Assembly: GCF_003597395.2 (NCBI RefSeq)
Contig: NC_133770.1
Location: 199,327,317 to 199,391,316 of the forward strand
Source: Chelonoidis abingdonii
Taxonomy: Eukaryota > Chordata > Testudines > Testudinidae
Direction: 5' to 3'
DNA: 64,000 bases
Every line of letters starts with the position of its first letter. Positions within the stretch are counted from its first letter, which is position 1. The notes under the pieces were generated by a model that searched no databases, was not told the origin of the DNA, and saw only the letters and a list, made by a program, of their open reading frames with translations. This document shows, one piece after another, positions 12,829 to 24,263 of the stretch. The position numbers and the translations under genes were made by a program.

Positions 12829-14085
12829 AAATCTGGCTGTGGATGATAATTATCATAGCTAGGCTCCTGCTAGTTAACAGTACTTCTGCTGATGTCCTTG
12901 TGGAAAGTGATAGCTGATTTTGTGGTCCTGTCGGTCAGTTTCTTGTTTAGAGCAGAAATCCATTGGTGGAAAGGCAGATATTTTCTTACTGTAATTTTTT
13001 AAATTACAACATAAATGCATTTCCGATTTTCCTGAACACAGGTGGTAACAAACTGCACACGGACAACTCCCTTGTTAAAAGATTCCTTAGGCTGGACACT
13101 GTTGCCTGGTTTCAGAAAACAGCTACTTTGGGCCTCTGTCCGTCCAGGACACTCAAAAAATTCGAAGAGATCCAACTACTTTAACATACTCTGTCCCCCT
13201 TTCTTTCTCTTTGCCCCTGCACTTAGTCCAAGTCCCTCAAACTTCATGGTTTGGAAAAGGGGTTCAGGTCATTAACCTGCTGTCTTTGGGCAGCTGTGCA
13301 ACACAAAGATACTCAGAAAGATCCAACAGTCAAGCCCAGGAGACTGCTTTTAACCAGCACAATGCCCTTACCTCTCCAAGGGAGGTTTTACTGGATACCA
13401 TCGTCAACCCTTTCTATGGACAATGTCATACTGAATGGTTATACATCAGTGACCCCTTTATGGTAGCCATTAGCACCTTTCACTGTAACACCACTTTACT
13501 CTTGTGCACATCGGGGTCTGTATATATTTCTCCTTTTAAAACCCTATGCCCTGTTCTGACTATCCAATCAAGGATTGTTTTTCCTAGTAATTTTTTACTG
13601 GATATAACATAGTTGCTTATGACAACTGACACTTTCATTATGAGAGAAACAGGGTTCAGAAAAAAATTAATTCATGTGAAAGAGAATTTGATCTAAACCA
13701 TATTTCACTGTGCAATCAAGTGCATTACAAGTGGAAGTGCTGGGCTTAGCACAAACTCAACTGATTCATATAATTCTTCTCTAAAAAATGCTAGGTGTCA
13801 TAGTCTAGTAATCACAGATTTCTTCTGGTTGGTTGAGAAGGGCCCAAGGCCTCCTACAATCTTCAGTGGGAAGTGTGGTTAGAATCTGACACTGAAGATG
13901 TGCTGCTATAGAAATAACAGGACAAGTATCTGTATTGGAAAGGAAAAGAAATAGGGACGGAGATAAGTTTGCAAGAGCAGAGGCCTCACAAAGTTCTGAT
14001 ATCTTGGATGAATTACAAGACCACTTTCAGGTGCTTACCTGAATTAAACCTCATTTTGTTGTGGTTCACTGATCAGTAAGAGGGG
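12829..14085. other. No firmly recognised feature
   Basis: The part from about 13040 to 13610 is less AT-rich, with overlapping open frames of up to 133 codons on the plus strand. None shows a recognisable domain. The pyrimidine-rich composition and 'ttttaaaaccctatgccc' words are reminiscent of an old LTR, but I could not find termini or a target duplication. Confidence 0.35.
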
Positions 14086-14089
14086 CAGC

Positions 14090-14310
14090 CCAGAAAAGAG
14101 AAGTAAGGAAAAGGACTAAGAGCTGAGCTTCTCCAATTCGAATCCTAGCTTTTCGATCAACTCAAGGCCTCAGTCTGGTCCTTACTTCCCCAATTTTACA
14201 GAAAGAGTAATACTCACCTAGTTCCAGTGTTGTTGATAATTAGGTACTTTATACATTGCTTTGAAGATACCAAATGCTATACACGTGATATTGATAGTCA
14301 TAATGGTCAT
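14090..14310 (+). mobile_element. MIR/CORE-SINE
   Basis: Contains the MIR order: an A/B-box region with 'ttctccaattcgaatcctagc' split over a B-box-like ttcgaatcc (about 14134-14146), a 'cctcagt ... ccccaattttacagaaa' core, 'gtaatactcacctag', and the 3' word 'gctttgaagatac' with a 'gctatacacgtg' end near 14278. The tRNA-like part is too diverged to be a working promoter. Confidence 0.65.
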
Positions 14311-16212
14311 GCTATTCAGGACTGATCCTAGGATTTTCAGGCCTCTATAAAAGTTAACTATTAAGAGCTACTCATTTAAAAAGCTATTTTGAAGTCAAAC
14401 CACTGCTTTATCCCCTGTCATTGGCAGTCTGTGCAGTGAATCTCCGTGGAATTAAACTCATGGAGTGCACTGGGGTCCTACTCCCTTCTCCACCTCCTCA
14501 GATCCTGCCCTCTCTTGCCCTTGAGCAGCAGAACTACAGTGGCTCTACTGCCAGAGGGTCCCCAATACATCTGAAGAAGGGGGATGGGAATCTTCCTCAA
14601 AGGACCCGACCCTTTAGATTAAATTCACATTTTTCAAGGCTGTTAGCATTTCGCAGTATCTCTAGCATGAGATGTCTAGCCTCTCATAGCTGTTCTGTAT
14701 CCCCTTTGTGGATATCAGTCCAGACCCTCACAATTGGCTTTAATTGCTATTGGAAGGTTGGGCAGAGGATCACGTTCTTTTCCCACCATGAAAAGCAGTC
14801 TCTCCAAATCAGGACTGAGGCACATTAGCAGAATAATATGATCAAAGTAGCATAGCTATTGATTGTGCTATAGTCACTGGCCAAATTAAAAATAACATAA
14901 AAAAAAGAATGCCCCAAGTTGGCACCTAAATAGAAGTAAGCTAATTTTTCAAAGATTCTGAGCACCTGAAAATCCAACTGACTTTTTCACACCCAACTTA
15001 TTCCAGCTCAAATTTAATTTCCGCCTTAACACCCAGGGTGAGATAAGAAAGAGGCTGGCCAGATATAGGTTCATGTTGGGTCCTCTTTCTTCTGAGTTAG
15101 AGGAGAAAAATAGTTCATCTTCAAAATGAGCATCAAAATTCGCCTTCCCCTCCCCTTCCCCAACATTTTTGGAGGCATTGTTTGTCCCTATTTTCATTCG
15201 CTGTCTTGTACCAGACTGAGTGCAGACGGTGGGAGTAGCAGGTTACTGGTTGTTACTATATTATTTGTGTGTCACGATTTCCTATCCTGTTTTCCTTCTC
15301 CCATTGCCCTGCCCACAACTGCTGGTCTCTTTGTGGAGGCATTTGAGGGCTGTTGGGGGTATTAGCTTGATTGGCCTCTTTCACCCTGGGCTAAATGCAT
15401 GTGAATGCTGATCCTTCTCCCTCTTGCATGGCAGCCATGCTGTGAACCTCCCATGATCTGCTGTTTCCATGAAGGAAACCTAGCCTCTATTTTTAGATGT
15501 TCTCATCAGAGCCTAGGACTTAGCTGATGACCAGAGACTTCAAATCCCATCCTGAGAAAATAATTTTGGAGGATAGGCCTTTGTATACAAAAAGGACAAC
15601 TATCAGGAGGAAACATCTTTTATAGGAAGATTTCTCAATTTTTTTCCATGAGCTGTCAGATGATATATGAGGAAAACCAGCTTTGGCGGTATTGTCAGTC
15701 AACCTGTGAGATCCCTTAATTATCATGCCCATGGCATTTCACTGTTTTTATGCAACCGTGTTTGTGTTGTCTGCATTTAGTTTTCCCACTGTAACACTGG
15801 AAAAGCTAAAAGTAAGCAAAAGTGAAAATGTAAATGCCACGGTCTTAGCTGTTATATTAAATGTTCCTTGTGGTTTTAAGATTTACCTTTTGCGCAGTCT
15901 GTTGATGCATTCTGGCAACCACAATATTAAAAGTTTGCTTGGTGAAAATCCCCTTAGTTGAACTTGACAGAAAGTAATGTCAATAAATTTTTAATCATCT
16001 GAGGAGAAAATACTCTGCTTCAAGATGGGTACCATAGAACAATACTTGCATGGAATATTTATGATTTACTTTTTAATCTCAAAATCTGTAATTCAAGGAT
16101 GAATTTTAATACATTTAATGCATTTATTTTAATCCTTAAATTGCTATAGAGTGATTTGAGTCAAGGCCACTGGAAAGTTAACTGTTGAACAGAAATTTTG
16201 TTTTTGTAGGTG
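14311..16212. other. No recognised feature
   Basis: Mixed sequence. The longest frame (14421-14828, plus) has no recognisable domain. No repeat family identified. Confidence 0.4.
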
Positions 16213-16217
16213 CCAGT

Positions 16218-17154
16218 TGTCTGACACCAATACAGGTTCGAGTAAGTTTTTGATTGAGTGAGGAAAATCAAAACGTGACAGATAGAAAGTTCAAAACAAG
16301 TGGCCATTTATTAATGGGGAATGAGTTGCAACATGGGCTGGGGAGGAGCACTTTTACCAACTAACAATACTATTAGAACGAGAATATTTACACAACTTGA
16401 AACAATCTATTTACAACCAACAACAGGAAACCAAATGATCTGTGATTAACTGCTCAGCAGGAATTAGAGCAGATACACCAAACTGAGTAAACTATATACA
16501 TTAACCAAATATTGTAAAGTACAATAATTAACCACAATAGCAATCAATACAACAATTTAACTTTTATATACTATATACACAACTTGATACCAAGGAAGGG
16601 AGAAAAAAAGGGAAGAGGCTAAACAAACAGAATGTTACAGAAATTAGAATACAAATACCGCACTCCAGGCACAGCTGACCAGCAGTACAGACACCGAGAG
16701 CATGACAAATTGATGGGAATTAATCCCACCCGACCCAAGCCGGCTAAATCCACAGGAGACCCTTCTAGCTGGAAGGAGGATCCAAGTCTTCCAGCTAACA
16801 TGCGCCTACTCCTCCAGATCTTGGCGCGAGACAAGGTTTTATTCGAAACTCTCTTACTCGTCTCAGCATCTGATTGGTCCCTAGCTCCTTTGGCTTCCAG
16901 GTTCCGAGCTGGAGCCCTCCATGTAAACAGGATCTGCACACGGCACACTACCCTTATGCACACGGCACAGTGGTATTTTTGCACAAGGCAGTAGCCTGAC
17001 CCCTAGGTGAGAAGGGAAAAAGAGCGGGAGAATGCACACGGCACTATAATGTTGCACACCACACTACGGTGTTGCACACGGTATCAATGTGACCTTTTGA
17101 CCGACAATTGGCTATACAGACACCATTTTTGAGCATAGGCTTAGGGCTGCGACA
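16218..17154 (-). mobile_element. Solo LTR, 937 bp, with perfect 5-bp target duplication
   Basis: The element starts TGTCTGACACC and ends CTGCGACA, giving TGTC...GACA inverted ends. CCAGT flanks both sides (16213-16217 and 17155-17159), a perfect 5-bp duplication. It is placed on the minus strand because that strand carries TATATAAAAG (16561-16570) followed about 250 bp downstream by AATAAA (16307-16312), with about 90 bp left to the 3' end. In that reading, U3 is at the right and R-U5 at the left. A cluster of short direct repeats lies in U3. Five-base duplications fit ERV3/ERVL-type or Gypsy-type elements, and I cannot choose between them. No internal genes remain, so it arose by LTR-LTR recombination. 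Confidence 0.85.
16935..17084 (+). repeat. Six degenerate copies of TGCACACGGCAC in the LTR
   Basis: The 12-mer starts at 16935, 16957, 16980, 17033, 17053 and 17073. Three copies are exact and three carry changes (TGCACAAGGCAG, TGCACACCACAC, TGCACACGGTAT). Spacing is 20-23 bp except for one 53-bp interval, so the copies would sit on nearly the same face of the helix. They lie in the inferred U3 part of the minus-strand LTR, where enhancer repeats usually occur. No binding factor is assigned. Confidence 0.85.
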
Positions 17155-17159
17155 CCAGT

Positions 17160-17530
17160 TTTCAAAATTGCATTGCTTTCAGGGTTTAGTGTTGGAGAGG
17201 CTAATCATGATTTAGAAAATTTAATATGACTGTGACTGTACGTATTTTGTTTTTGGCTATTTAGTTCTATCTAAAATTGTAGTTCTGCTTGTGGAAGTAT
17301 ACATGTTCCAGTAACCTAAAACTCTCAGATATAATGCTCCTTTGGGGTGAAATTTTGCTGTACCCAGCCAATTCATATATTTATTTTCAGTACACCCTTC
17401 AAGCACTGTCTCTGCTTCTAGTAGTAGAAGTTTGTAGCATTATAGCTGTTATTACAATGTCACCATGAACTGAACAATGTATAATCTCTTTCTTTAGCTG
17501 ATGGGTTGGATTCTGTACTCAAGTCTAGGT
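17160..17530. other. No recognised feature
   Basis: AT-rich sequence between the solo LTR and the palindrome. Confidence 0.45.
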
Positions 17531-17558
17531 CCTTTGCACCACTTGAGTGGTGCAAAGG
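17531..17558. repeat. Near-perfect palindrome
   Basis: Two 13-base arms, cctttgcaccact and agtggtgcaaagg, are exact reverse complements separated by two bases. It may be the centre of an old palindromic MITE, but I see no outer inverted ends. Confidence 0.85.
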
Positions 17559-17702
17559 GTCAGAAACAGGCAGAGAATTCCCCCGTCATAGGGAAGCACC
17601 CTATTGGTGTAAATATCTACCACTTCACCCATCTTAACATGGGGTGAGCGGTGCCTGTGACAGGAAGTGGGCGTGGCAGTTACCCTATGCTAGGCCTGTC
17701 AT

Positions 17703-17944
17703 CAGTGCCATCCCTAGAGGGGTGCGAGGCCCAGGACAAATCAGGCCCTTGCCGGCTTGGGGGACCCCTGCTCTGCACTGGTGGCTGGGCAGAGCCCTGG
17801 AACGCAGAGTGGCAGCCAGGACCCTGTACATGTGGGGTGGCAGCACCCTCCACATTTGTGCCTTCTGGGACCGATTGTGCCAGCCAGTTTCACCAGCCCG
17901 CAGGGCCCCCCAAAGTCCTTTGCCCTACTCAAGGGATAGCTCTG
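17703..17944. mobile_element. hAT-like non-autonomous element, 242 bp
   Basis: The left end is CAGTGCCATCCCTAGAG. The right end in reverse complement is CAGAGCTATCCCTTGAG. These are imperfect inverted repeats beginning CAG, as usual for hAT. The flanks are cctgtcat (17695-17702) and cctatcat (17945-17952), 7 of 8 identical, matching the 8-bp hAT duplication. The interior is GC-rich and non-coding. Open frames over it are by-products of composition. Confidence 0.75.
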
Positions 17945-18437
17945 CCTATCATACATAGGGTATATCAAATGACCAGGCACTTGTGGCAAATCTTAGACTT
18001 GCATGTCAGTAACTGTTAAGTAGCTCCAGGGCTGTCCCTGAGAATCAGGGAACTGAAGCCTACTACCTTATACTTCACTCTCTCCTCTGTGCTAAACAGA
18101 ATTCTGGTACAGATCAGAATCTGCCTGTCCAGGTGCAATCATGAACAATAACCAAGGTTGTGTTGTAGATTTCTAAACAATCTATCAATGCCATTAATAA
18201 GTAACCGGACTGTTGTGTGCTTTTGGCTGGAAGATAATCCAGTCTTCCATGTAAAATATACACGACTGTAAGAAAGTCTGAATGTCTTCAGATTTAGTCA
18301 CTCTATTATTAATGAAGTACTTACATCATGCTACTTAACCCTAATACCGACATCTTCAGTACACACTCTGAATAATTCATCTTGTTTTTATGAGTAACTG
18401 CTTTAGGTTTTGTAAAGAAGAACTGAAAGAAGTTACA

Positions 18438-19585
18438 GGTATTCATAGATTCCAAGGCCAGAAGGGACCACTGTGATCATCTGCTCTGCCATCCTATAAC
18501 ATAGGCCATAGGTTTTCTCCCCCCCCCCCCCAAAAAAATTCCTAGAGCAGAGCCTTTAGAAAGACATCCAATCTTGATTTAAAAATTTTAAGTGATAGAC
18601 AATCCATCATGATTCTTGGTAAATTGTTCCAGTGGTTAATTATCATCACGGTCAAAAATTTCCGGTCTGAATTTGTCTAGCTTCAACTTCCAGCAATTGA
18701 ATCATGTTATACCTTTCTCTGCTAGATTGAAGAGCACATTCTTAAATATTTCTCCCCATGTAGATACTTATCGACTGCAATCAAATCATCCCTTAATCTT
18801 CTCTTTGGTAAACTAAATAGATTGAGCTCCTGAGTCTATCACCATAAGGCATGTTATCTAATCCCTTAATCATTCACATGGCTCTTCTCTGAACCCTCTC
18901 CAATTTATCAACATCCTTCTTGAATTATGGGCACCAGAATTTGATGCAGAAGTCACACCAATGCCAAATACAAAGGTAAAATAACCTCTCTACTCCTACT
19001 CGAGATTCCGCTGTTTTATGCATGCCAGAATTGCATTAGCTTTTTTGGCCACAGAGTCACACTGGGAGCCTATGTTCATCTGATTTTCCACCATGATCCC
19101 CACATCTTTTTCAGAGTTTCACTGCTTCCCAAGATAGAGCCATCACCATTCTATAAGTATGGCCTACTTTTTTGGTTCCTACATTCAGTCATATTAAAAT
19201 GCATATTGTTTACCAAGTTGATCAATAAATCCAGATTACTATGAATCAGTGACCTATCCTCTTCACTGTTTACTACTCCCCCAGTTTTTGTAATACCTAC
19301 TAACTTCATCAGTGAGTTGTTTGTGTTTTCATTCAGGTCACTGATAAAAATGTTAAATGATGTGGGGCCAGCAACCAGTCCTTGCAGGGTCCCATGGGAA
19401 ACACACTCTCTTGATAACACTTCCCATTTCCAATTACATTTTTAGACCTATCAGACAGTTTTTAATCCATTTAATGGGTGCCATATTATTTTTATATTCT
19501 AATATTTTAATCAAAATGTTGTGTGGTACCAAGTCAAGCATCTCACAGAAGACTTAACTATATTGAGTTGAATCATCAACTGCCT
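18438..19585 (-). mobile_element. CR1 LINE, 5'-truncated, reverse orientation
   Basis: The plus-strand start 'attcatagattccaaggcc' is the reverse complement of the CR1 3' end. Further right, the minus strand encodes a decayed reverse transcriptase. The frame at 19151-19420 contains 'GLVAGPTSFNIFISDLN' and 'LVGITKTGGVVN', corresponding to the conserved QG.xLGPxLFNIFINDL and FADDTKLGGV blocks, with the catalytic FADD lost. Stops and frameshifts interrupt it elsewhere. A C-run followed by an A-run sits at 18519-18538. 5' truncation is typical of CR1. Confidence 0.9.
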
Positions 19586-20438
19586 TAAATAGAACATCAA
19601 GATTTTTTTTAAAAATGATTTAAAGCTAAGGGTGGCTATGTGAAATAGTTCATTAAATGATTCAAGCTACTCTAATTCAGTGAATTTGGGGTTGATACAT
19701 GATTTATTTTTATGAAAGGTAGGTGTGTCTAATAATGAAATGGAATTACTATTGGATCAAATTAATATAGAAGTAATAACTTATGTAGATTAAATTTGGC
19801 ATTAACTTTAATTGGACCATTATACTTATGGTCATAGAAGACTAAATTGGAAGATCTTTTTTTGTTAAAATGACACAATACCGAAAACATACATAATACA
19901 ACAAAATTGTTTTCAAATTAGGACTGGATAAGATTTGCCACTTGATTTGTATTAAATTCATATATGTTATTAAATATATTGATAATTTAATACATAATAT
20001 TCCAGACTTAATATAATCAGTAATCACCAACATTTCCTCCATAATTTTTCTTTTACTTTAATTTCTTTAGTTAATTGAATCCATACTCTGAACTTTTTAA
20101 CACTGTGGCACAAATTTAATGTCTTTAGAGGAGCTGTGATTAAATAATAATTATAAGATTGGTATATTAAGTGTTTGATACTGTCACTATACCATATTGG
20201 TCCTTCAACACACTGTCATTCATTCACAGACTTTGAGTACACCTGATTGCACCTAGTCCAGTCAAACCTTGAGAGGAAATCTCCCATGATAGATTTGGGG
20301 AAACAAAATATTTTAATCAGCTGTTTAATATGTGTGTGTTCCACTGTCTTCTACTGATACTAGTTTTACGCTACTAAGGGATACCGGAGATCTACTTTGA
20401 ACTTAATTGTTAGGAGCCTGGGCTTTTAAGATAACACA
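19586..20438. other. No recognised feature, strongly AT-rich
   Basis: Very AT-rich sequence with many TATA-like words. No family recognised. Confidence 0.5.
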
Positions 20439-20778
20439 ATGAAAAGCATTCTAGCCATACTTATTGTCATTGTGACATTACTAGGAGCTATAGGTAAGTA
20501 GCACAGTGACAACTCTTAGTCTTAAGGAGTTGCATATTCTTTGGTGTTCATTCTATTATGTTGCTGTAAAGCAAACTTTCAGCTCAATAATTACTACAAA
20601 TCAGTATCTTAACTGTCTCTATTCTGTGCCATTCCTAGATAGGGTTGGATCTGCAATAGTAGATGTGTATACGCTATTCAAGCCCTATACTCTCAATCTT
20701 CGGCATAGCTGGCTAGTGCTGTTATCTACTAGATGTCAAAGGAAGAAAACAGCTGCGCCTTACTTTTCACAGAGCTAG
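20439..20778 (+). CDS. Speculative two-exon secreted-peptide gene
   Basis: An ATG at 20439 opens an 18-residue stretch, MKSILAILIVIVTLLGAI. It has one lysine and a long hydrophobic core, as in a signal peptide. The frame runs directly into AG/GTAAGT at 20492-20499, a strong splice donor leaving phase 1. A pyrimidine-rich acceptor ending ttcctag lies at 20632-20638. Joined in frame, exon 2 (20639-20778) would add 46 residues and a stop, giving a 64-residue product with a 145-bp intron. The second exon begins DRVGSAIVDVYTLFKP and has one cysteine and a basic QRKK patch. It resembles no family I know. Perfect donors are expected by chance in 64 kb, so this is a candidate only. No promoter or polyadenylation signal was verified. 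Confidence 0.18.
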
Positions 20779-21486
20779 ACACCTGCTCCCTCTGTTCACA
20801 TTGTTTGTTTCGTGCTCTACTACTGTGAGTTGTCATTATACTGCCTATATGGCATGGAGTCCCTCAAGATTAACTCTTCACTATCAAAAGCTGTGGTTAG
20901 AGGTCATAAGAAATAAAGCAACTTTATTATACACTTAGAAATAAGACAGTAATTATGTATAAGATCTATTTCATCATTTAGTCCATTCCCTTCCTGACAG
21001 GTTTATTCCCTTTAATACATTTGAACTGCAACTATCCAAATGATGACACCTGATCCTTTCAAAATTCAGATCTGGGCAGGGCACAACAATCCATTCATTA
21101 GTAATATCTACACTTGAATACTGCAGTTCTCTAGGAAGGAATCTTTGAAGCAATCTCAGAATACTACAGGCCGTCTTCTCAGTCCCAATGACCCACAGGA
21201 ACACATCACCACGCTCCATATTGACTCTTCATTGACAATTGAGCGCACATCTCTAATTTTGTTTTTTTACAGCATTTCCACTCTCCCCTTCCTGTGAATG
21301 AATCCCATAATGGCTTCACTATGCTGGAATGACAAAGGGAGATTTGTGACTGTGAGATACAGAAGTTGTACTAAGATTATGGAACTCCTTTCCAGATAAA
21401 CTATCTAGTTCCACCAGAATCTGAGATGAATGTAAAATCCACCTTTTTGCCTAAACTTTCTTCCAAAAGTCTTACAGACATTAATA
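20779..21486. other. No recognised feature
   Basis: AT-rich sequence without recognisable repeats. Includes a poly-T tract near 21260. Confidence 0.45.
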
Positions 21487-21494
21487 CTGTAATG

Positions 21495-21893
21495 CAGGAG
21501 TGGCCGACTTGAGCTTGAGAAGGAGCCAGAGTTTACCAATGTACATTTCCAAAAAGGCACAGTAATAAGTCAGCAGCCCCGCATCAGTACCCCCCGGCTC
21601 CCAGTGCCTCCAACCCACCGGCAGCCCTGCTGATCAGCGCCTCCCACTCTCTCCCAGTCAGCTGGTTCATGGCATGCAGGAGGCTCGGGGGTGGGGGAGA
21701 AGGAGCAAGGATATATCAGGCTCGGAGAGGGGTGGGGGTGGAATGGAGACAGGGCCTGTGGCAGAGCCAGGGGTTGAGCAGCGAGCATCCACCAGCATAT
21801 TGCAAAGTTGGCACCTGTAGCTCCAGCCCCAGACTCGGTGCCTATACAAAGAGCTGCATATTAACTTCTGAGGCTCCAGGTTGGCCACCCCTG
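21495..21893. mobile_element. hAT-like non-autonomous element, 399 bp
   Basis: The left end is CAGGAGTGGCCGACTTGAGC. The right end in reverse complement reads CAGGGGTGGCCAACCTGGAG. Flanks ctgtaatg (21487-21494) and ctgcaatg (21894-21901) match at 7 of 8 bases. This is the hAT footprint, and the ends match a family I recall as abundant in turtles. The GC-rich interior produces open frames on both strands, none with a transposase domain. Confidence 0.85.
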
Positions 21894-21901
21894 CTGCAAT
21901 G

Positions 21902-22452
21902 GGTAGAGCTGGTAGTTAGTCCAAAGTTAAGGTTGCATAACGCTTTTCATTATGTGCTCCTTTTTTTCATTGTTTATGACTTTGCCAAACTTTGTTTTGT
22001 TGGAAATATTCCATGCTTCGTGTTTGGCCATCTTTCACTGAAACAGCCTGAGGCAACCATTTTTGAGAATCAGATTGTAGAAAAAATTACCAATTTACCA
22101 GTGTTTAAAAATATTTCCAACCATTGCTTTGAAGAGCAGTAGTACCTTCAGCTATGAAGCAAGAGCTTTAAATTAAGCACAGGGACAGCTGTAGTGTCAG
22201 GTGTTTTTGTGGTGCTCATGAAAATACACCTAGATTTACCAATTATTAGAAGCCTCATAAAAATCTATTTGCATATGCAAAATGCAGTGTAGTAAAAGCT
22301 CTGAATGTTTCAGTTGCATTGAGCATAGTCCACATTCTGAGCTCCTTATGTGCCAGTGACACTAAGCATGTTCAGAGGCACAGAGCAAGCTAGAATCCTA
22401 GATGGAAGGACAATGCAGTAGCAGCAAATGCTGTTTCCCTTTTCACCTAGAT
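21902..22452. other. No recognised feature
   Basis: Ordinary AT-rich sequence. Confidence 0.45.
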
Positions 22453-22640
22453 GAGTGGTTTTCAATCTCTACTATACTGGGACCCCATTTTCCATACTGG
22501 AACCTTGCAACCCTCTCTCCGCCTAGCCAAGATCCCCTTCCCATTTAACAATATGTGAAGGCCAGGGTGGTCAAGATCCCTTGATGCCTATTCACAAACC
22601 CCACTTTGGGATGGGGAATGTTTAGGTTAAAGAAAGAGAA
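22453..22640 (+). mobile_element. Possible hAT-Charlie-like 5' fragment
   Basis: Begins gagtggttttcaatc, close to the CAGTGGTTCTCAA ends of hAT-Charlie elements. It continues with 'gggacccc' and 'ggccagggtggtcaagatcc', which resemble the interior of such elements. No matching right end or duplication was found. Confidence 0.35.
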
Positions 22641-22736
22641 GTCATGGAGAGTACAAGGAGAAACAATCTACTTTAACCATTACAGGAAAGTGTGCTAGGC
22701 ACAAAAAGGAGACCATATATTGTTGTTTCAGCTCAG

Positions 22737-22810
22737 GGCTGGTTTTAACGGCAGGCCGGCAGGACAGTCACCTAAGGCACCAACCTCCTTTTCTATGCTG
22801 CTTTGTTAGG
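22737..22810 (+). mobile_element. Possible end of a CAGGGCCGG-type element
   Basis: The word cagggctggttttaacggc resembles the left ends of elements at 57404 and 59948. No partner end is visible, so this is a weak call. Confidence 0.25.
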
Positions 22811-23220
22811 GGTTTTTGCAGTAGGTTGGCTGCTCCAGGGATGGGAAGGGAGTCTCTGAAACTGTTTCTTGTCCTGACCGGCAATGCATCCTGTCTCATC
22901 TCTGCTATTGACTGGTGTTAATAATTATCTGCATTTCTCAGACCTTATTACTAAGCCTCAGGCCTTAATGGGCAGGCAAGTATTAGTCCTCTCCATTTTA
23001 CAAACTAAACATTTGCAAAATATCTCTTCAGGCAGACCTGGGAATAGAAACCAGAGGCCATATTATGTACTGCACCTCCAAGAAGAACAGCGAACAATGT
23101 GTTGTATATGGGGCAAATTTAGGCTTGTCTTTGAAACATTAACTGTTAGTTTCCTTTTAGATGCTTGTACCACTACAGTCTTTTTAAAATGTAACTTTAA
23201 CATTGAATTTCCAGGATTTT

Positions 23221-23240
23221 GTGTGTGTGTGTGTGTGTGT
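23221..23240 (+). repeat. (GT)10 microsatellite
   Basis: Uninterrupted GT run. Confidence 0.95.
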
Positions 23241-23782
23241 TTTAATTACAACATTCTAGTTGTTTTACTTCATTATTTATATCTTTACCTGTAATTTAAA
23301 GAAAGTGTTGTATACAGTTAGTTGCCCAGTCTCTGTAGCTTTTAAATGCCCCAAGTTTAGAATCTTGAGTCCCATAGCTTTAAGAAGAGGGAAAGAGTCC
23401 GACAGGTTTACGCATGAAATGAATGGTGGTTTCACTCTGAAAAGATGCCAAATTTAAAGAGGTGGGGTGAGGAAAACATCCACGATATGTCAACTCTTAC
23501 AGACTTTGATTTATTTTTAATGATGCAATGCACTTTAGGAAGCCCAAAGATTCACTCATTGACAGACTAGGTGTCATGGTGTGCTGTATTGTATAGTATT
23601 TCTTTTTCTTTGGTGGGTGGCAAGATGGGGTCATGATGTTGAGCTCCCATAAGTAGCAATTATCTCTTTGGGGTGAGGAGAAGACAAGATTAAAGTTTAG
23701 TTGAATGCCAGCAAACCACTCATTCCTCTCCCTTTCTCCCGTTACTTTTTTATACTTCTTACCCAAGTGTCTTCCTTAAGTT
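23241..23782. other. No recognised feature
   Basis: No repeat or exon recognised. Confidence 0.4.
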
Positions 23783-24069
23783 CACTGTTGCCAACTCATA
23801 ATTTTATCATGAGTCTTATAGTATTTGGTGTGTTTATGTAAAGTGCTGGTTCTTGGGTCATGGGATTATGTGAGAATCTGTTTTCATTTTTTTTAAAAAT
23901 CCGTAAATTACTGGCCTTCTGTGCAGAAAAGCTTGAAATCATGAAACTTAGACTCCAAAATAAGAAGGTAAATAGAATCATATATTTTTAATATTATGAT
24001 TTTAAGCCAGTCTCATAGTTTTTGGAGGATTGATGCATGCTTTCTGAATACTTGTGGCTGGCAATACTG
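23783..24069. mobile_element. Terminal-inverted-repeat element, 287 bp
   Basis: The left end is CACTGTTGCCAACTC. The right end in reverse complement is CAGTATTGCCAGCCAC. The interior 'attttatcatgagtctta ... gattttaagccagtctcat' matches a dispersed turtle repeat I recall. No convincing target duplication was found. The sequence has no coding content. Confidence 0.65.
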
Positions 24070-24263
24070 ATGTTTCTGTGTGTGTATAAACATATATCTC
24101 CATAGACAAATCATGTAATTATGCGTGGAAGTTATCATTTTCATATGGAGCTACTTTACTTGCCAGTACAACTACTTGTTTTGCACTTGTCATCTTCAGA
24201 TCGCAGATGCATTTATGATAAGTTGAAAATTTGGTCCCGTATTTGCATTGCACCAGAACTAGT

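Noticed and set aside
16619..16994. Overlapping 120-codon open frames on both strands
   Set aside because: They lie inside a solo LTR and have no domain. Mirror frames of equal length reflect composition.
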